Positions 52,206-63,998 are shown, counted from the first letter of the stretch. The stretch: 64,000 bases of DNA from JBBDWR01 sp040902745 (GCA_040902745.1 JBBDWR010000019.1:18304-82303), one strand, 5' to 3'. Numbers and translations are program-made. Notes: generated by a model from the letters alone, not told the origin.

Positions 52206-53466
52206 TTAGCCTGCTCGCAATCGCGCCCCGATCTCACGGACGACGTGGGCGACAAGCTCCACGTCCGCCTCGCTCGTGCGCCAGTTCAGGATCGCCGGTC
52301 GGAATGCGACACGCCCCCCGTAGGTCGTCGTCCCGAAATACACACGGCCATCCTCGATGGCAACCTCTCCGATCCGTCGGTTCAGGGCATCGAGCTCGGC
52401 GCCGTCCTGCATGCCGGGGGGTCGATAGCGGAAGCACACGATGTTGAGCGGCACATCGGCGAGCCGTTCGAGGTCGTCCGCTAGATGCCGCGCGAGCGCG
52501 ACGTGCCGCTCGATCAGTTTGCGGTATCCCTGACGTCCGTACGCGCGCAGCGTCGCCCACACCGTCAGGCTGCGCGCCCTGCGCGAGCTCTCCGGCCCGC
52601 GGAGCCCGTAGCTGGGACGTTCCTCGGCGGCGGCGAGATACGCGGCGAACAGGGTGAACGTACCGAGGAGGAGAGCGGGATCGCGAACGAAAGCGAAGCC
52701 ACAGTCGTACGGAACGTTCAGCCATTTGTGGCCGTCGGCCGTCACGGAGTCGGCGCGCACGATCCCCTCGGTCAGATGGGAGGTCGCGGGCGACAGCTGC
52801 GCGAAGAGACCGAAGGCGCCGTCGACGTGCAGCCACGCCCCGTATCTCTCAGTCAGGTCGGCCATCGCCGCCAGCGGATCGAACTCACCGGCGTTCACCT
52901 CTCCGGCGCTCCCGATCACGATCGAGGGAGCACCGTCGAGGTCACGCAACCCCTGCTCGAGCTGCGCCAGGTCGAGTCGGCCCGCCGCGTCTCGCGAACA
53001 CCGGCGGATCGATCCGCGACCGACCCCGAGTATCGCCAACGCTTTCGTGTCGCTGGGATGCACGAAGCCGCTCGCGAAAACGGGGACGGGCGGAAGCGAG
53101 GCGAGCCCGTCCACGTCCACGTCGCGACCGTGCTGCTCGCCCCACCACCGCCGGGCAGCGGCCAGCCCGACGACGTTGGCTCCAGTCGCCCCCGTGGTCA
53201 GTACGCCACCCCATCGCTCGGGAAGACCGAACAGATCGCGACCCGGCACCGCCCACCGTCGCCGGCGTTCCTCGCTCGATCAATTCCCGAAGGCTCGAGA
53301 GCGCGCCCTCACCCCGCTCGGGAAGCGGGCCGTCGAAGGAACGCGCCACCTCGTCCGCGCCCGGTTGCCCGACGGGAGCCAGGGGCAGCGCCGTGAGGTA
53401 GCGACTCGCTTCGGCAGCGACTGCCTGGATCACCTCGTCGATCTCTTCAGGCGAGGGCTGCGACAT
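52206..53466 (-). pseudogene. PLP-dependent decarboxylase gene broken by an internal deletion
   Basis: The first part (from ATG 53466) carries the normal N-terminus, ending in ELIERGTPATVGGAG. In the family this is followed by a PRYF/PRFF segment and about 45 more residues with a conserved Gly-Gly, up to the LLDLFGLP element. Here the sequence jumps directly to DLFGLPERWGGVLTTGATGANVVG in another reading frame (junction about 53235-53255). The rest reads on to 52206 with the PLP lysine in ADGHKWLNVPYD. So about 48 residues are missing and the frame is lost. It sits between smpB and ssrA, which are usually close. Confidence 0.78.
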
Positions 53467-53503
53467 CCGTGCAGCCTAACGCCGTCGAACCCGTTCGGGG
53501 ACG

Positions 53504-53974
53504 CTAGCGCCGTCTGCCCAGGGCCTGCTCGATCTCGCGGTCGTGTTCACGCTTCGCGATCGACTGCCGCTTCTCGAACGCCCGCCTACCTCTTCCGAGC
53601 CCGAGTTCGATCTTCGCGATCCCGTGGGTGAAGTACACCCGCAGCGGTACGAGGGACAGTCCCTTCTCCGCCTGCTTGCCGACCAAACGCTCGATCTCAC
53701 CGCGGTGCAGCAGGAGCTTTCGCGGGCGGACGGGATCGTGCCGGCGCTTGTCGCCCTGTTCGTACGGGGGGATGTGCATGCCCTCGAGCCAGACCTCGCC
53801 GTCGCGCACCCGCGCGTACGCCTCGGTCAGCGATCCGTGGCCTCCCCGTAGGGACTTGACCTCCTGCCCCGTCAGCTGCATCCCCGCTTCCACCTGCTCG
53901 AGGATGTCGAAATCGTGGCGGGCCTTGCGGTTGGACACCACGGTCTTCTGCCCGGCGTCGCCCTTGGGGCTCAT
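53504..53974 (-). CDS. smpB: SsrA-binding protein SmpB
   Basis: RNA-binding partner of tmRNA in trans-translation, 156 residues. The family features are VVSNRKARHDFDI near the start, the loop GMQLTGQEVKSLRGGHGSL, AYARVRDGEVWLEGMHI and the basic C-terminal tail RGRRAFEKRQSIAKREHDREIEQAL, which becomes helical in the ribosome mRNA channel. ATG 53974 lies four bases after the ftsX stop on the same strand, so it may be co-transcribed with ftsEX. ssrA is encoded 1.4 kb downstream, separated only by the broken decarboxylase gene. Confidence 0.97.
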   Translation of the reverse strand: MSPKGDAGQKTVVSNRKARHDFDILEQVEAGMQLTGQEVKSLRGGHGSLTEAYARVRDGEVWLEGMHIPPYEQGDKRRHDPVRPRKLLLHRGEIERLVGKQAEKGLSLVPLRVYFTHGIAKIELGLGRGRRAFEKRQSIAKREHDREIEQALGRRR

Positions 53975-53978
53975 CGGG

Positions 53979-54854
53979 CTAGACGTCGAGGAACCGGCGC
54001 ATCGCGAGCAAGCTTGCGATGAACGACACCGCGATCCCGCCGAGGACCATGATCGGGGCGATGACCAGAACGTCGCTGGTCTCGATCCACGGCACGAAGG
54101 TAACGGAGTCGTGCAGCGGCTCGATGAAGATGACCATCGCCGCGAGCAGGATCGCGATCGCCAGCGCCGCCCCGAGCACTCCTTCGATCACCCCTTCGAT
54201 CAAGAACGGCACACGGATCCGCCAGTTGGTGGCTCCGACGAGCTTCATGATGCCGATCTCCCGTCGTCGCGCGAATAGACCCATCCGCACCGTGTTCGCG
54301 ATCAGGATCGCCGACGCGAGAAGCATCGCGAAGGCCAACACGAGGACGCCGTTCCGGAACAAGCTCGTCAAGGCGAAGAGCTTGTCGAGGAACTCCTGTT
54401 GCGCGTTGACCTCGTCGACGCCGGGTTCGTTCTCCACCGTCGCGACCACGACCTTGTAGTCCTCGGGTTCGGACAGCTTGACCCGGAACGATGCCGGGAA
54501 CGTCTCGGGACCGACGTTGGCGATGATCGGCGAGTCCGGGCCGAACAGTTCCTTCGCCCGCTCGTAGGCCTCCTCTTTGGACTCGTAGTCGACCTGGGAG
54601 ACGACCGACAGTTCCGACAGGATCCCGTTCAATCGATCCTGCTGATCGGGGCCGATGTCGTCGGCGAGGTAGACGACCACCTCGACCCGCCCGGTGGTGT
54701 TGGCCACGATCAGGTCGACTTCGCGACGGATCAGTAGGGCCATCCCGAGCAGGAGCAAAGCGATGAACGCCGTCAGGATCGCGGCGAACACCACCAGGCC
54801 GTTGCGCCGCAAACCGGTGACGGTTTCACGGAAGTAGTAGTCCAGGCGCACCAT
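53979..54854 (-). CDS. ftsX: Cell division ABC-type membrane protein FtsX
   Basis: Inner-membrane partner of FtsE that activates peptidoglycan hydrolases at the divisome, 291 residues. Four membrane helices (about 20-45, 168-193, 222-247 and 265-287) flank an extracytoplasmic domain (about 50-165) with the usual acidic content, YLADDIGPDQQDRLN and VGPETFPASFRVKL. The cytoplasmic loop RRREIGIMKLVGATNWRIR is the FtsX coupling motif. ATG 54854 immediately follows the ftsE stop codon, with no gap, so expression is coupled. smpB follows after four bases. Confidence 0.96.
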   Translation of the reverse strand: MVRLDYYFRETVTGLRRNGLVVFAAILTAFIALLLLGMALLIRREVDLIVANTTGRVEVVVYLADDIGPDQQDRLNGILSELSVVSQVDYESKEEAYERAKELFGPDSPIIANVGPETFPASFRVKLSEPEDYKVVVATVENEPGVDEVNAQQEFLDKLFALTSLFRNGVLVLAFAMLLASAILIANTVRMGLFARRREIGIMKLVGATNWRIRVPFLIEGVIEGVLGAALAIAILLAAMVIFIEPLHDSVTFVPWIETSDVLVIAPIMVLGGIAVSFIASLLAMRRFLDV

Positions 54855-55532
54855 CTAGCTGTAGACCCCGCGCGCCTGGTCCCGGACCACGTGGCCGTCC
54901 TCGAGCTCGATCACCCGTCGGCGCATCGCGTCCACGATCGCCTGGTCGTGTGTCGCCATCACGACCGTCGTCCCGATCCGATTGACCTTGTCGAGCAGCC
55001 GCATGATGTCGACGGACGTCTGCGGGTCGAGGTTGCCCGTCGGCTCGTCGGCCAGCAGCACCAACGGACGGTTCACGCACGCACGCGCGATCGACACGCG
55101 CTGCTGCTCGCCGCCCGAGAGCTCGTCCGGGTAGTTGTTGAGTTTGTCCCCGAGTCCGACGTAGTCGAGGATCTCGGGTACCCGCTGATCGATCACGCTC
55201 TTCTGCTTGCCGATCACGTCGAGCGCGAACGAGACGTTCTCGAATACCGTCTTGTCCTGGAGCAGCTTGAAGTCCTGGAAGACCGTGCCGATGTTGCGGC
55301 GCAGGTACGGGACGCGCCAGGGCGTGAGCTTCTCGAGATTCTTGCCCGCGACGAAGATCGCGCCGCCGGAGACCTGCTCCTCCTTCAGGAGCAGGCGCAT
55401 CATCGTGGACTTGCCCGAGCCGGACGGACCGACGACGAAAACGAACTCGCCCTTGTCGATGTCGACGGTCACATCGTCGAGGGCGGTGATCTGTCCCTTA
55501 TAGATCTTCGTGACGTGCTGAAGACTGATCAT
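54855..55532 (-). CDS. ftsE: Cell division ATP-binding protein FtsE
   Basis: ABC ATPase of 225 residues that drives FtsX. Walker A is VVGPSGSGKSTMMRLLLK, the Q loop is NIGTVFQDFKLLQDKTV, the signature is ELSGGEQQRVSIARA, Walker B is LVLLADEPTGNLD, and the H loop is MATHDQAI. ATG 55532 begins MISLQHVTKIYKG. A TAGAAT -10 box lies at 55583-55588 in the divergent region with the YfhO gene. The next gene, ftsX, starts directly at its stop. Confidence 0.97.
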   Translation of the reverse strand: MISLQHVTKIYKGQITALDDVTVDIDKGEFVFVVGPSGSGKSTMMRLLLKEEQVSGGAIFVAGKNLEKLTPWRVPYLRRNIGTVFQDFKLLQDKTVFENVSFALDVIGKQKSVIDQRVPEILDYVGLGDKLNNYPDELSGGEQQRVSIARACVNRPLVLLADEPTGNLDPQTSVDIMRLLDKVNRIGTTVVMATHDQAIVDAMRRRVIELEDGHVVRDQARGVYS

Positions 55533-55582
55533 GAGCTGTGCGAAGTCCCTGCGGTCGACGACGGGGAAGTGTGCGGGAACCG

Positions 55583-55588
55583 ATTCTA
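55583..55588 (-). promoter_or_regulatory. TAGAAT -10 box for the ftsE-ftsX(-smpB) transcript
   Basis: On the minus strand TAGAAT, close to the consensus TATAAT, lies 50 bases before the ftsE ATG. It gives a leadered transcript. No good -35 match was seen. Confidence 0.45.
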
Positions 55589-55676
55589 CCAGCGGTCTTG
55601 TGCTGCACGGGGAGGCTCCACACGTTCGTCACGAGACCCATCGCCCCAGGCCAGGGTGGGTTCGGCGGAGGTCGCG

Positions 55677-55682
55677 TAGGCT
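55677..55682 (+). promoter_or_regulatory. TAGGCT -10 box for a leaderless YfhO-like gene
   Basis: TAGGCT is followed by eight bases and the ATG at 55691, again with no ribosome site. It is in the 158-base divergent region whose other side carries the ftsE promoter. Confidence 0.5.
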
Positions 55683-55690
55683 GATGCACC

Positions 55691-58177
55691 ATGCGCGCAA
55701 CCGCCGAGCGGGTGCAACCCCCTGCCCTGGAACCGGAGCCGTCACCGAAGCCACCGCGTTCGCAGGCGTTCGCCCGATCCGTCGCAGGGCCCGCACTGAT
55801 CGTCGCGCTGACGCTGTTCGCCTTGCGCGCCTTCGTGTTCGAGTCGCTCCTGACGAATCAGCACCCCGACATCCTGTCGTTCATCCTGCCGCGTCTCGCC
55901 TTCCTGGGTCGCTCGCTGGCCGACGGCCACCTGCCGCTGTGGAACCCCTTCCACTTCGCCGGAGCCCCGTACGCGGCCGATCCCCAGTCCGGCTGGCTGT
56001 ACCTGTCCCCGATGCTGCTGTTCTCCACGCTCTCCCCGGGCACCGCGATGCGCGCCTTCATCGTGTGGAACCCGTTGCTCGCGGGACTCGGCATGTACAC
56101 CTTTCTGCGCCTGGAGCGGCTATCGCGGACGGCAGCGACGGCGGGTGGGCTCTCGATCGCGCTCGCGCTGGCTGCCTCGACGATCGCGATCTCCCTTCCC
56201 TTCGCCGGGGCGATCGCCTGGACGACCGTCGTGCTGGTCGGCGCGGCCGGCTATGTCCGCACGCGGCGGCTCTCGCGCCGCGCGATGTGGCTCGCACTCG
56301 CCGCGTTCGGGTGGGGGCAGGTGGCCAGCGCACACATGAGCCACGGGTTGGCGATGTGCACCGCGCTCACGGCCGGCTACCTGATCGCGCACGCGGTGTG
56401 GGACGCACGAGCCGACGATCGATCCGGATGGCGCGCGGCCGGCTCCGTCGTCGTCTTCCTCGCGGTGCTTCCGCTCGCGAACCTGGCGATCTTGCTTCCC
56501 CGCCTCGACTACATCGCTCGCTCGAGCCTCGGAGGCGGCTACGAGGGGCTCGCCGACCCGCTCGGTCAGGGCCGGCTCGCCGAGCGGCCGATCATGACCA
56601 ACGGGGTGTGGGGCGGGTGGCCGTTCGCTCTCGGGACGGCTCCCGGCGCATACGTCGGCGCGATCTTGCTGCTGTGCGTTCCGGCGGCCCTGCGCACGAA
56701 GCGGCACCGGGCGCTGCTGTGGGGGTTCGGCGTGGTCGGACTGCTCGCCTACCTCGCCACCCTCAACGCATTGGTCACCGCGGAATGGTTCCGCTCGTTC
56801 GTGCTCCAGCTTCCGTTCGGGGACGTCTACCTGCACAACCCGGGGCGGCTGCGCTACCTGGCTTACGTGGTGATCCCCCCGATCGGAGCGATCGGGCTGC
56901 AGACCTTGATCGACCGGCCGCTCCCGTGGCGCCGTGCTCTGAGATGGCTGCTCGCCGGGGTCGCGCTGTGGCTCGTCGTCCCGGTCCTCGTGGGCGCGGA
57001 TCCTGTGCGCTTTCTGTTGCTCGTGATCGGCGTGGTGATCGGGGTCCCCGTCCTCCTGGCGCTGTCGGAGCGCAGACGCTGGGCGGTCGTGGTGGTGCCG
57101 CTGGTGCTCGCTGTCGAGCTGCTCGGGAGCGCCGTGTACTCGCAGGTCTACGACGGGGGAACGATCTATCTCGGCCTCGAGGCCCCGGACCGTTCCAACC
57201 TGCTACCCGGTCCCCTGCGCGCACCCGAGGTCCGAACGCAGGAGTTCACCGACCCCGGCGAGCTCGGGCGGTTCTTGGCGCAACGCCCCGAGCGCTATCT
57301 CACCTGGGTTCGCCCGGCCGCCTACTACGTGAAGGGATACCTGTGGACACAGGAGTCCGCGGACTGGCCGTCGATGGTGAACGAGCGGGGCACGCTGTTC
57401 GGCGCGCGCGACGTCCTCGGCTACAACCCGGTGCAGCCGGCCGGGTACTGGTCGTACGTTCGCGCCACGAACCAGCTGTACACCTTCTACAACGCCTCGG
57501 TGATCAACGAGCCCACGATCGAAGATCTCCACATGCTCGGCGTGCGGTACCTGATCGTGGCCGAGGGACAATCCCCGAGCGTTTCCGGTCGCCTCGTCCG
57601 GAGCGCGGACGGCTACGACCTCTATGAGGTGGTCGGATGGCAACCACTGGTGTCGGTCGTCGCCGATGTCGATGTGGTCGATGGACCCGCGCGATCGCTG
57701 CGCGCGGTGCTGACCGACGGCTTCGACCCGCGGACGCGCGCCGTGGTGGAACAGGACCCCGGATTCGCCTCCACTTCCTTCGGAGCTGATCCTGCCGGCT
57801 TCGCAACGGTGCGCGAACACACACCCGAAGACGTCCGTCTGGTGGTCAGCGCCGACCACGATGCGCTCGTGGTGGTTCGAACGAATTGGGACCCGGGCTG
57901 GACGGCGACCGTCGACGGCAGACCCGTGCCGGTGCTTCGCACGGACCACTTCTTGATGGGGATCCCGGTCGCGGCGGGCGAGCACGACGTTCGCCTCACC
58001 TACTCCGACCCGGCGATCGGACGTGGTCTCGCCGCCTCCGCGATCGTGTGGATCGCGCTGCTGGGAGCCGCAACACTGGGCGCCATCGCCGAGCGTCGGC
58101 GCAGCCGCGAGGGCATCTCGGTCGATACGGACCTCGCCGGTACGAGCACCTCGACGCCGCGCGCCCCCGAGCCCTAG
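55691..58177 (+). CDS. YfhO-family polytopic membrane protein
   Basis: A 828-residue membrane protein of the YfhO family (Bacillus YfhO is involved in glycosylation of lipoteichoic acid; other members are uncharacterised GT-C-like proteins). About 12 helices occupy residues 30-480. A recurrent YfhO element near the start reads HLPLWNPFHFAGAPYAADPQSGWLYLSPM. The C-terminal 300 residues are extracytoplasmic and beta-rich with NWDPGWTATVDGRPV, the family's end domain, before one final helix. It is the only plus-strand gene in the last 12 kb and ends overlapping the prfB stop in CTAG. Confidence 0.82.
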   Translation: MRATAERVQPPALEPEPSPKPPRSQAFARSVAGPALIVALTLFALRAFVFESLLTNQHPDILSFILPRLAFLGRSLADGHLPLWNPFHFAGAPYAADPQSGWLYLSPMLLFSTLSPGTAMRAFIVWNPLLAGLGMYTFLRLERLSRTAATAGGLSIALALAASTIAISLPFAGAIAWTTVVLVGAAGYVRTRRLSRRAMWLALAAFGWGQVASAHMSHGLAMCTALTAGYLIAHAVWDARADDRSGWRAAGSVVVFLAVLPLANLAILLPRLDYIARSSLGGGYEGLADPLGQGRLAERPIMTNGVWGGWPFALGTAPGAYVGAILLLCVPAALRTKRHRALLWGFGVVGLLAYLATLNALVTAEWFRSFVLQLPFGDVYLHNPGRLRYLAYVVIPPIGAIGLQTLIDRPLPWRRALRWLLAGVALWLVVPVLVGADPVRFLLLVIGVVIGVPVLLALSERRRWAVVVVPLVLAVELLGSAVYSQVYDGGTIYLGLEAPDRSNLLPGPLRAPEVRTQEFTDPGELGRFLAQRPERYLTWVRPAAYYVKGYLWTQESADWPSMVNERGTLFGARDVLGYNPVQPAGYWSYVRATNQLYTFYNASVINEPTIEDLHMLGVRYLIVAEGQSPSVSGRLVRSADGYDLYEVVGWQPLVSVVADVDVVDGPARSLRAVLTDGFDPRTRAVVEQDPGFASTSFGADPAGFATVREHTPEDVRLVVSADHDALVVVRTNWDPGWTATVDGRPVPVLRTDHFLMGIPVAAGEHDVRLTYSDPAIGRGLAASAIVWIALLGAATLGAIAERRRSREGISVDTDLAGTSTSTPRAPEP

Positions 58178-59287
58178 CCGGGAGCCTCCCCCGCCCGGCG
58201 TCGGAGCTCGGCTTCGATCAGGGCGTCGAGATCGCCGTCGAGGACCCGATCGGGATCGCCGATCTCCAGGTCCGTCCGATGGTCCTTGACCATCTGGTAC
58301 GGCGCGAGGACGTAACTGCGGATCTGCGAGCCGAAGTCCACGCCCCGGCGCTCCCCACGAAGCTCATCGAGCTTCTCGGCATGCTGCTCGCGCATCCGTT
58401 CGGCCAGACGGGACTTGAGGATCTGCATCGCCACGGCCCGGTTCTGCAACTGCGAGCGCTCGTTCTGACACGCGGCCACGATCCCGGTGGGCAGGTGCGT
58501 GATCCGGACGGCGGAGTCTGTGGTGTTGACCGACTGCCCACCCGGGCCGCTCGAGCGATATACGTCGATCCGCAGGTCCTTGGAGTCGATATCGATGTCC
58601 GTGTCGGCACCGGCGTCGAGGGCGGGGATCACGTCGAGGCTCGCGAAGCTCGTGTGCCGGCGCTTCTGCGCGTCATAGGGGGAGATCCGGACCAGGCGGT
58701 GCACGCCCCGTTCCGCGGACAGCTGTCCGTACGCGTTGGTGCCCTTGAGGGTGAACGTCGCGCTCTTGATCCCCGCCTCTTCGCCGAAGTTCGTTTCATC
58801 GACCTCCGCGCGGAACCCTTCGCTCTCCGACCAGCGCAGGTACATCCGCAGCAGCATCTCCGCCCAGTCCTGTGATTCCGTACCGCCGGCGCCGGCGTGG
58901 ATCGTGGCGATCGCGTCGTGCCCGTCGTACTCCCCGCCGAGCAGCGCAGCAAGCTCGACCTTGTCCATCTCCGTCTCGAGGGCGCCGAGACTCCCGGTCA
59001 GGTCGGCGGCCATCTCCGCGTCGGACTCGTCGGCGAGCAGGTCGACCATCGCGGCGGCGTCGTCGATCTTGGCCGCGACCGAGTCGTAGCGAGCGACCTC
59101 ACCCTTGAGCCGGGCAAGGCGAGAGGTCAGTTCTTGACCCCGGGCAGGGTCGTCCCAGATCGACGGATCGGACGCCTCGTCCTCGAGCTCGGACGCCTGC
59201 GTGCGCTTCGCCTCGACGTCAAAGGAACTCCTTCGCGGCCGTGGCGCGTTCCCGCAGTTTCGCGATGCGTTCGATCGGTTCGCTCAT
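58174..59287 (-). CDS. prfB: Peptide chain release factor 2, programmed +1 frameshift
   Basis: RF2 reads UGA and UAA stop codons; the product is 370 residues. The first 22 codons (59287-59222) begin MSEPIERIAKLRERATAAKEFL and then meet an in-frame TGA at 59221-59219. Translation must shift +1 to continue in the second frame (DVEAKRTQASELEDEA) to 58174. The site has the E. coli prfB layout CTT TGA C, with an AAGGAG internal Shine-Dalgarno three bases upstream of CTT. GGQ is in GPGGQSVNTTDSAVR. Without the shift the first frame ends after 22 residues. It lies 34 bases after secA. Confidence 0.97.
59218..59233 (-). promoter_or_regulatory. Programmed +1 frameshift site in prfB
   Basis: On the minus strand AAGGAG (59233-59228) precedes TTC, the slippery CTT (59224-59222), TGA (59221-59219) and C (59218). 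RF2 shortage makes the ribosome slip from CTT to TTT and read GAC next, giving autoregulation as in E. coli. Confidence 0.92.
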
Positions 59288-59321
59288 GACGCCGGGCATC
59301 CTACAGGCTCGTGACTGCAGC

Positions 59322-62048
<2,727 letters not shown>

Positions 62049-62117
62049 TGCCGCTCCTGTGGTTCGCCGATGGATACACGCCCCGATGCCGGTACAGGTT
62101 CGCTACGGGGAACCCCT

Positions 62118-62123
62118 ATCCTA
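62118..62123 (-). promoter_or_regulatory. TAGGAT -10 box for secA
   Basis: TAGGAT fits the -10 pattern and lies about 70 bases before the secA GTG, in the 173-base space between the response regulator gene and secA. The rest of that space shows no gene. Confidence 0.4.
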
Positions 62124-62221
62124 CCCGCGCCTTCACACATCCCCGGAGCGGACACGAGGGTCGGTGGATCCGAAAGCGCCGCCCCGATCAGCAAGCCCCT
62201 GACCGCAGGCTGAGTGCCGAC

Positions 62222-62983
62222 CTAGTTGATCTCGATCATCTTCTCCCGAACGGCGTAGACGACCGCCTCCATCCGGGAGTGCAGGTGCAGCTTCTCGAGG
62301 ATGTTTCGGATGTGGTTCTTGACCGTGTTCTCGGAGATGAACAGCTCCTTGGCGATGTCGCGGTTGTTCATGCCCTTCGCGACGAGCTTGAGGACCTCCA
62401 TCTCACGGTCGGTGAGCTTCGGGGTCGGCATCGCCGGACGTTCGTCCGCGGCCTTGCTGATCGCCGCGAACTCGTTCAGCAGCTTGCTCGCCATGGACGG
62501 CGAGATGCGCGACTGCCCCGCCCACACCGAGCGGATCGCCTCGGCGACCTCTTCGATCGGGATCTCCTTGAGCAGGTACCCGGCCGCCCCCGCCTTGATC
62601 GCCTCGTAGAGGTCGGCCTCATCGTCGGAGATCGTGAGCATCAGGATCTTCGCGTGCGGCAGCGCATCGCGGATCTGGCTCGTTGCCTCGATGCCCGAGC
62701 GCTTGGGCATGCGCACGTCCATCAGGATCACGTCCGGCATCAGCTCCTGGGCCCGCTGGACGGCCTCCTGCCCGTCGGATGCCTCACCGACGAGATCGAG
62801 GTCCGGCTCCTGGCCGAGCACCATCTCGAGCCCCCTGCGGAACAAGGCGTGATCGTCGACGACCATGACGCGCAGGGCGTCGGGTTGCTTGTCGGATCCC
62901 TGCTGCTTCTTCGGCGCCACTGAGCCCCCCTCGTCGACCTGCACGTCTTTCGGCCTCGGCATCGGCCCCGGCTCAGGCGTCAT
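62222..62983 (-). CDS. NarL/LuxR-family response regulator
   Basis: Two-domain transcription regulator of 253 residues. A 35-residue acidic/basic leader precedes the receiver domain (about 37-155), with VVDDHALFRR (acidic pocket), phospho-acceptor Asp89 in VILMDVRMPKRSG, and GAAGYLLKE as conserved Lys region. The C-terminal LuxR HTH (about 185-245) reads TDREMEVLKLVAKGMNNRDIAKELFISENTVKNH. ATG 62983 overlaps the hpf stop by 11 bases; a Met after the leader is a shorter alternative. No kinase gene is adjacent. The HisKA_3 kinase at 4688-6232 is of the matching class, but linkage is unproven. Confidence 0.9.
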   Translation of the reverse strand: MTPEPGPMPRPKDVQVDEGGSVAPKKQQGSDKQPDALRVMVVDDHALFRRGLEMVLGQEPDLDLVGEASDGQEAVQRAQELMPDVILMDVRMPKRSGIEATSQIRDALPHAKILMLTISDDEADLYEAIKAGAAGYLLKEIPIEEVAEAIRSVWAGQSRISPSMASKLLNEFAAISKAADERPAMPTPKLTDREMEVLKLVAKGMNNRDIAKELFISENTVKNHIRNILEKLHLHSRMEAVVYAVREKMIEIN

Positions 62984-63338
62984 CGGACGTCGACGGGGCG
63001 TTGCCTGCGGATTCTAGTCGATTGGGCGCCCGGGAAATGCGGGCTCGGCGCTTCGTGTGGTGGTCACGGATCTGCCGCTCGAGCTTGTCCTCGACCCGGT
63101 CGAGCGCCGACTGGACGTCCGGACCGTCCGCGTGTGCGCGGAAGGTCTTCCGGGGGATCGCGAGGGCAGCTTCGACCCGTTTCGCGGCGGCGAGACGCGG
63201 GTTCTTCTGGGCGATGATCTCGACCTCGAGCCGCACGGCCCGCGGCTCCATCCGTTCGATCCGCCCGAGCTTGTGGTCGACGGCCGCCCGATACTCGTCG
63301 GTGAGCCGCAGCCCCCGTCCCGTCAGCTGCAGATCCAT
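62973..63338 (-). CDS. hpf: Ribosome hibernation promoting factor (short HPF)
   Basis: A ribosome-binding stress protein of 121 residues. The start MDLQLTGRGLRLTDEYRAAVDHKLGRIERM and the RNA-binding strand VRLEVEIIAQKNPRLAAAKRVEAAL, then DVQSALDRVEDKLERQIRDHHTKRR, match the YfiA/HPF N-terminal domain. It is the short type without the dimerising C-terminal domain. ATG 63338 follows GAGGAGG; an upstream start would add about 60 unrelated residues. The leader is about 150-170 nt if the promoter-like pair TTGGTC/TTTAGA near 63545-63518 is used. It overlaps the regulator gene downstream. Confidence 0.88.
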   Translation of the reverse strand: MDLQLTGRGLRLTDEYRAAVDHKLGRIERMEPRAVRLEVEIIAQKNPRLAAAKRVEAALAIPRKTFRAHADGPDVQSALDRVEDKLERQIRDHHTKRRARISRAPNRLESAGNAPSTSDDA

Positions 63339-63535
63339 GCTGCGCCTCCTCGTGAGCAGGGGACCCGAACCGACAGATGGGTCCGATGGAGCGGCGCTCG
63401 CCCGGCTGACCTGGTCTTTGACCCCACACTCGCCTGCCGGGGGGATCGGCATCCCGTCGGGAGCCTTCGCCGCCCTCTCCCGTGCGACTCGCGGCCGCTC
63501 GGGGCAGGACTTACTTCTAAACCGCGCCATGCTCA

Positions 63536-63550
63536 GCGACCAATGGTCGC
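63536..63550. promoter_or_regulatory. Perfect inverted repeat GCGACCA-A-TGGTCGC
   Basis: Seven-base arms around one central A, ending one base before the comF stop codon. On the minus strand it overlaps the -35-like TTGGTC of the predicted hpf promoter, so it is placed like an operator. It could also be a small terminator hairpin for comF, though the loop is too small. Confidence 0.35.
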
Positions 63551-63551
63551 C

Positions 63552-63998
63552 TTACGTGGGTCGTTTCGCCCGCGGCTGGCATCGACTACCGGGGAACCGA
63601 TCCCCGGGCAACCACAGACCCGGACGAGCGCCATCGACACGAGTATATCGAGCGGGCAACCGACCGGGGATCGCACGAACAGCCGTGATCAGGGTGATGG
63701 TCCGCACGCCGGATGCCGAGAGCATCCGTGCGCACTCCCCCGCCGTCGCTCCGGTGGTGAGCACGTCGTCGACGAGCAGCACGCGGTTCGGGGGCCGGGC
63801 TGTGACCGCGAACACGCCCCGCATCGCGGCTCGCCGCTCGGCGCCCCCTCGCAGGGCTTGTGCGCCCGGATCGCGCACCCGACGAAGCACCGCGGAGGCG
63901 GGAAGGTCGAGTCGCGCAGCGAGTGGGCCGGCCAGTGCAGCAGCCTGTGTGGTTTCAGGACATGGTTCCACCCTGTCTCGGGACATTGTGAACACCTC
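63552..63998 (-). CDS. ComF-like phosphoribosyltransferase-family protein, C-terminal part (5' end outside window)
   Basis: The reading frame is open to the right edge of the window, so the start lies outside. The visible 148 residues carry the type I phosphoribosyltransferase PRPP loop VLLVDDVLTTGATAGECARML, and upstream of it LARRL-like and QALRGGAERRAAMRGVFAV segments typical of ComF/GntX proteins. The usual N-terminal zinc ribbon would be in the missing part. The stop is TAA. In other actinobacteria comF also lies next to hpf and secA. It is probably involved in competence or nucleotide salvage, unproven. Confidence 0.8.
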   Translation of the reverse strand, partial: EVFTMSRDRVEPCPETTQAAALAGPLAARLDLPASAVLRRVRDPGAQALRGGAERRAAMRGVFAVTARPPNRVLLVDDVLTTGATAGECARMLSASGVRTITLITAVRAIPGRLPARYTRVDGARPGLWLPGDRFPGSRCQPRAKRPT

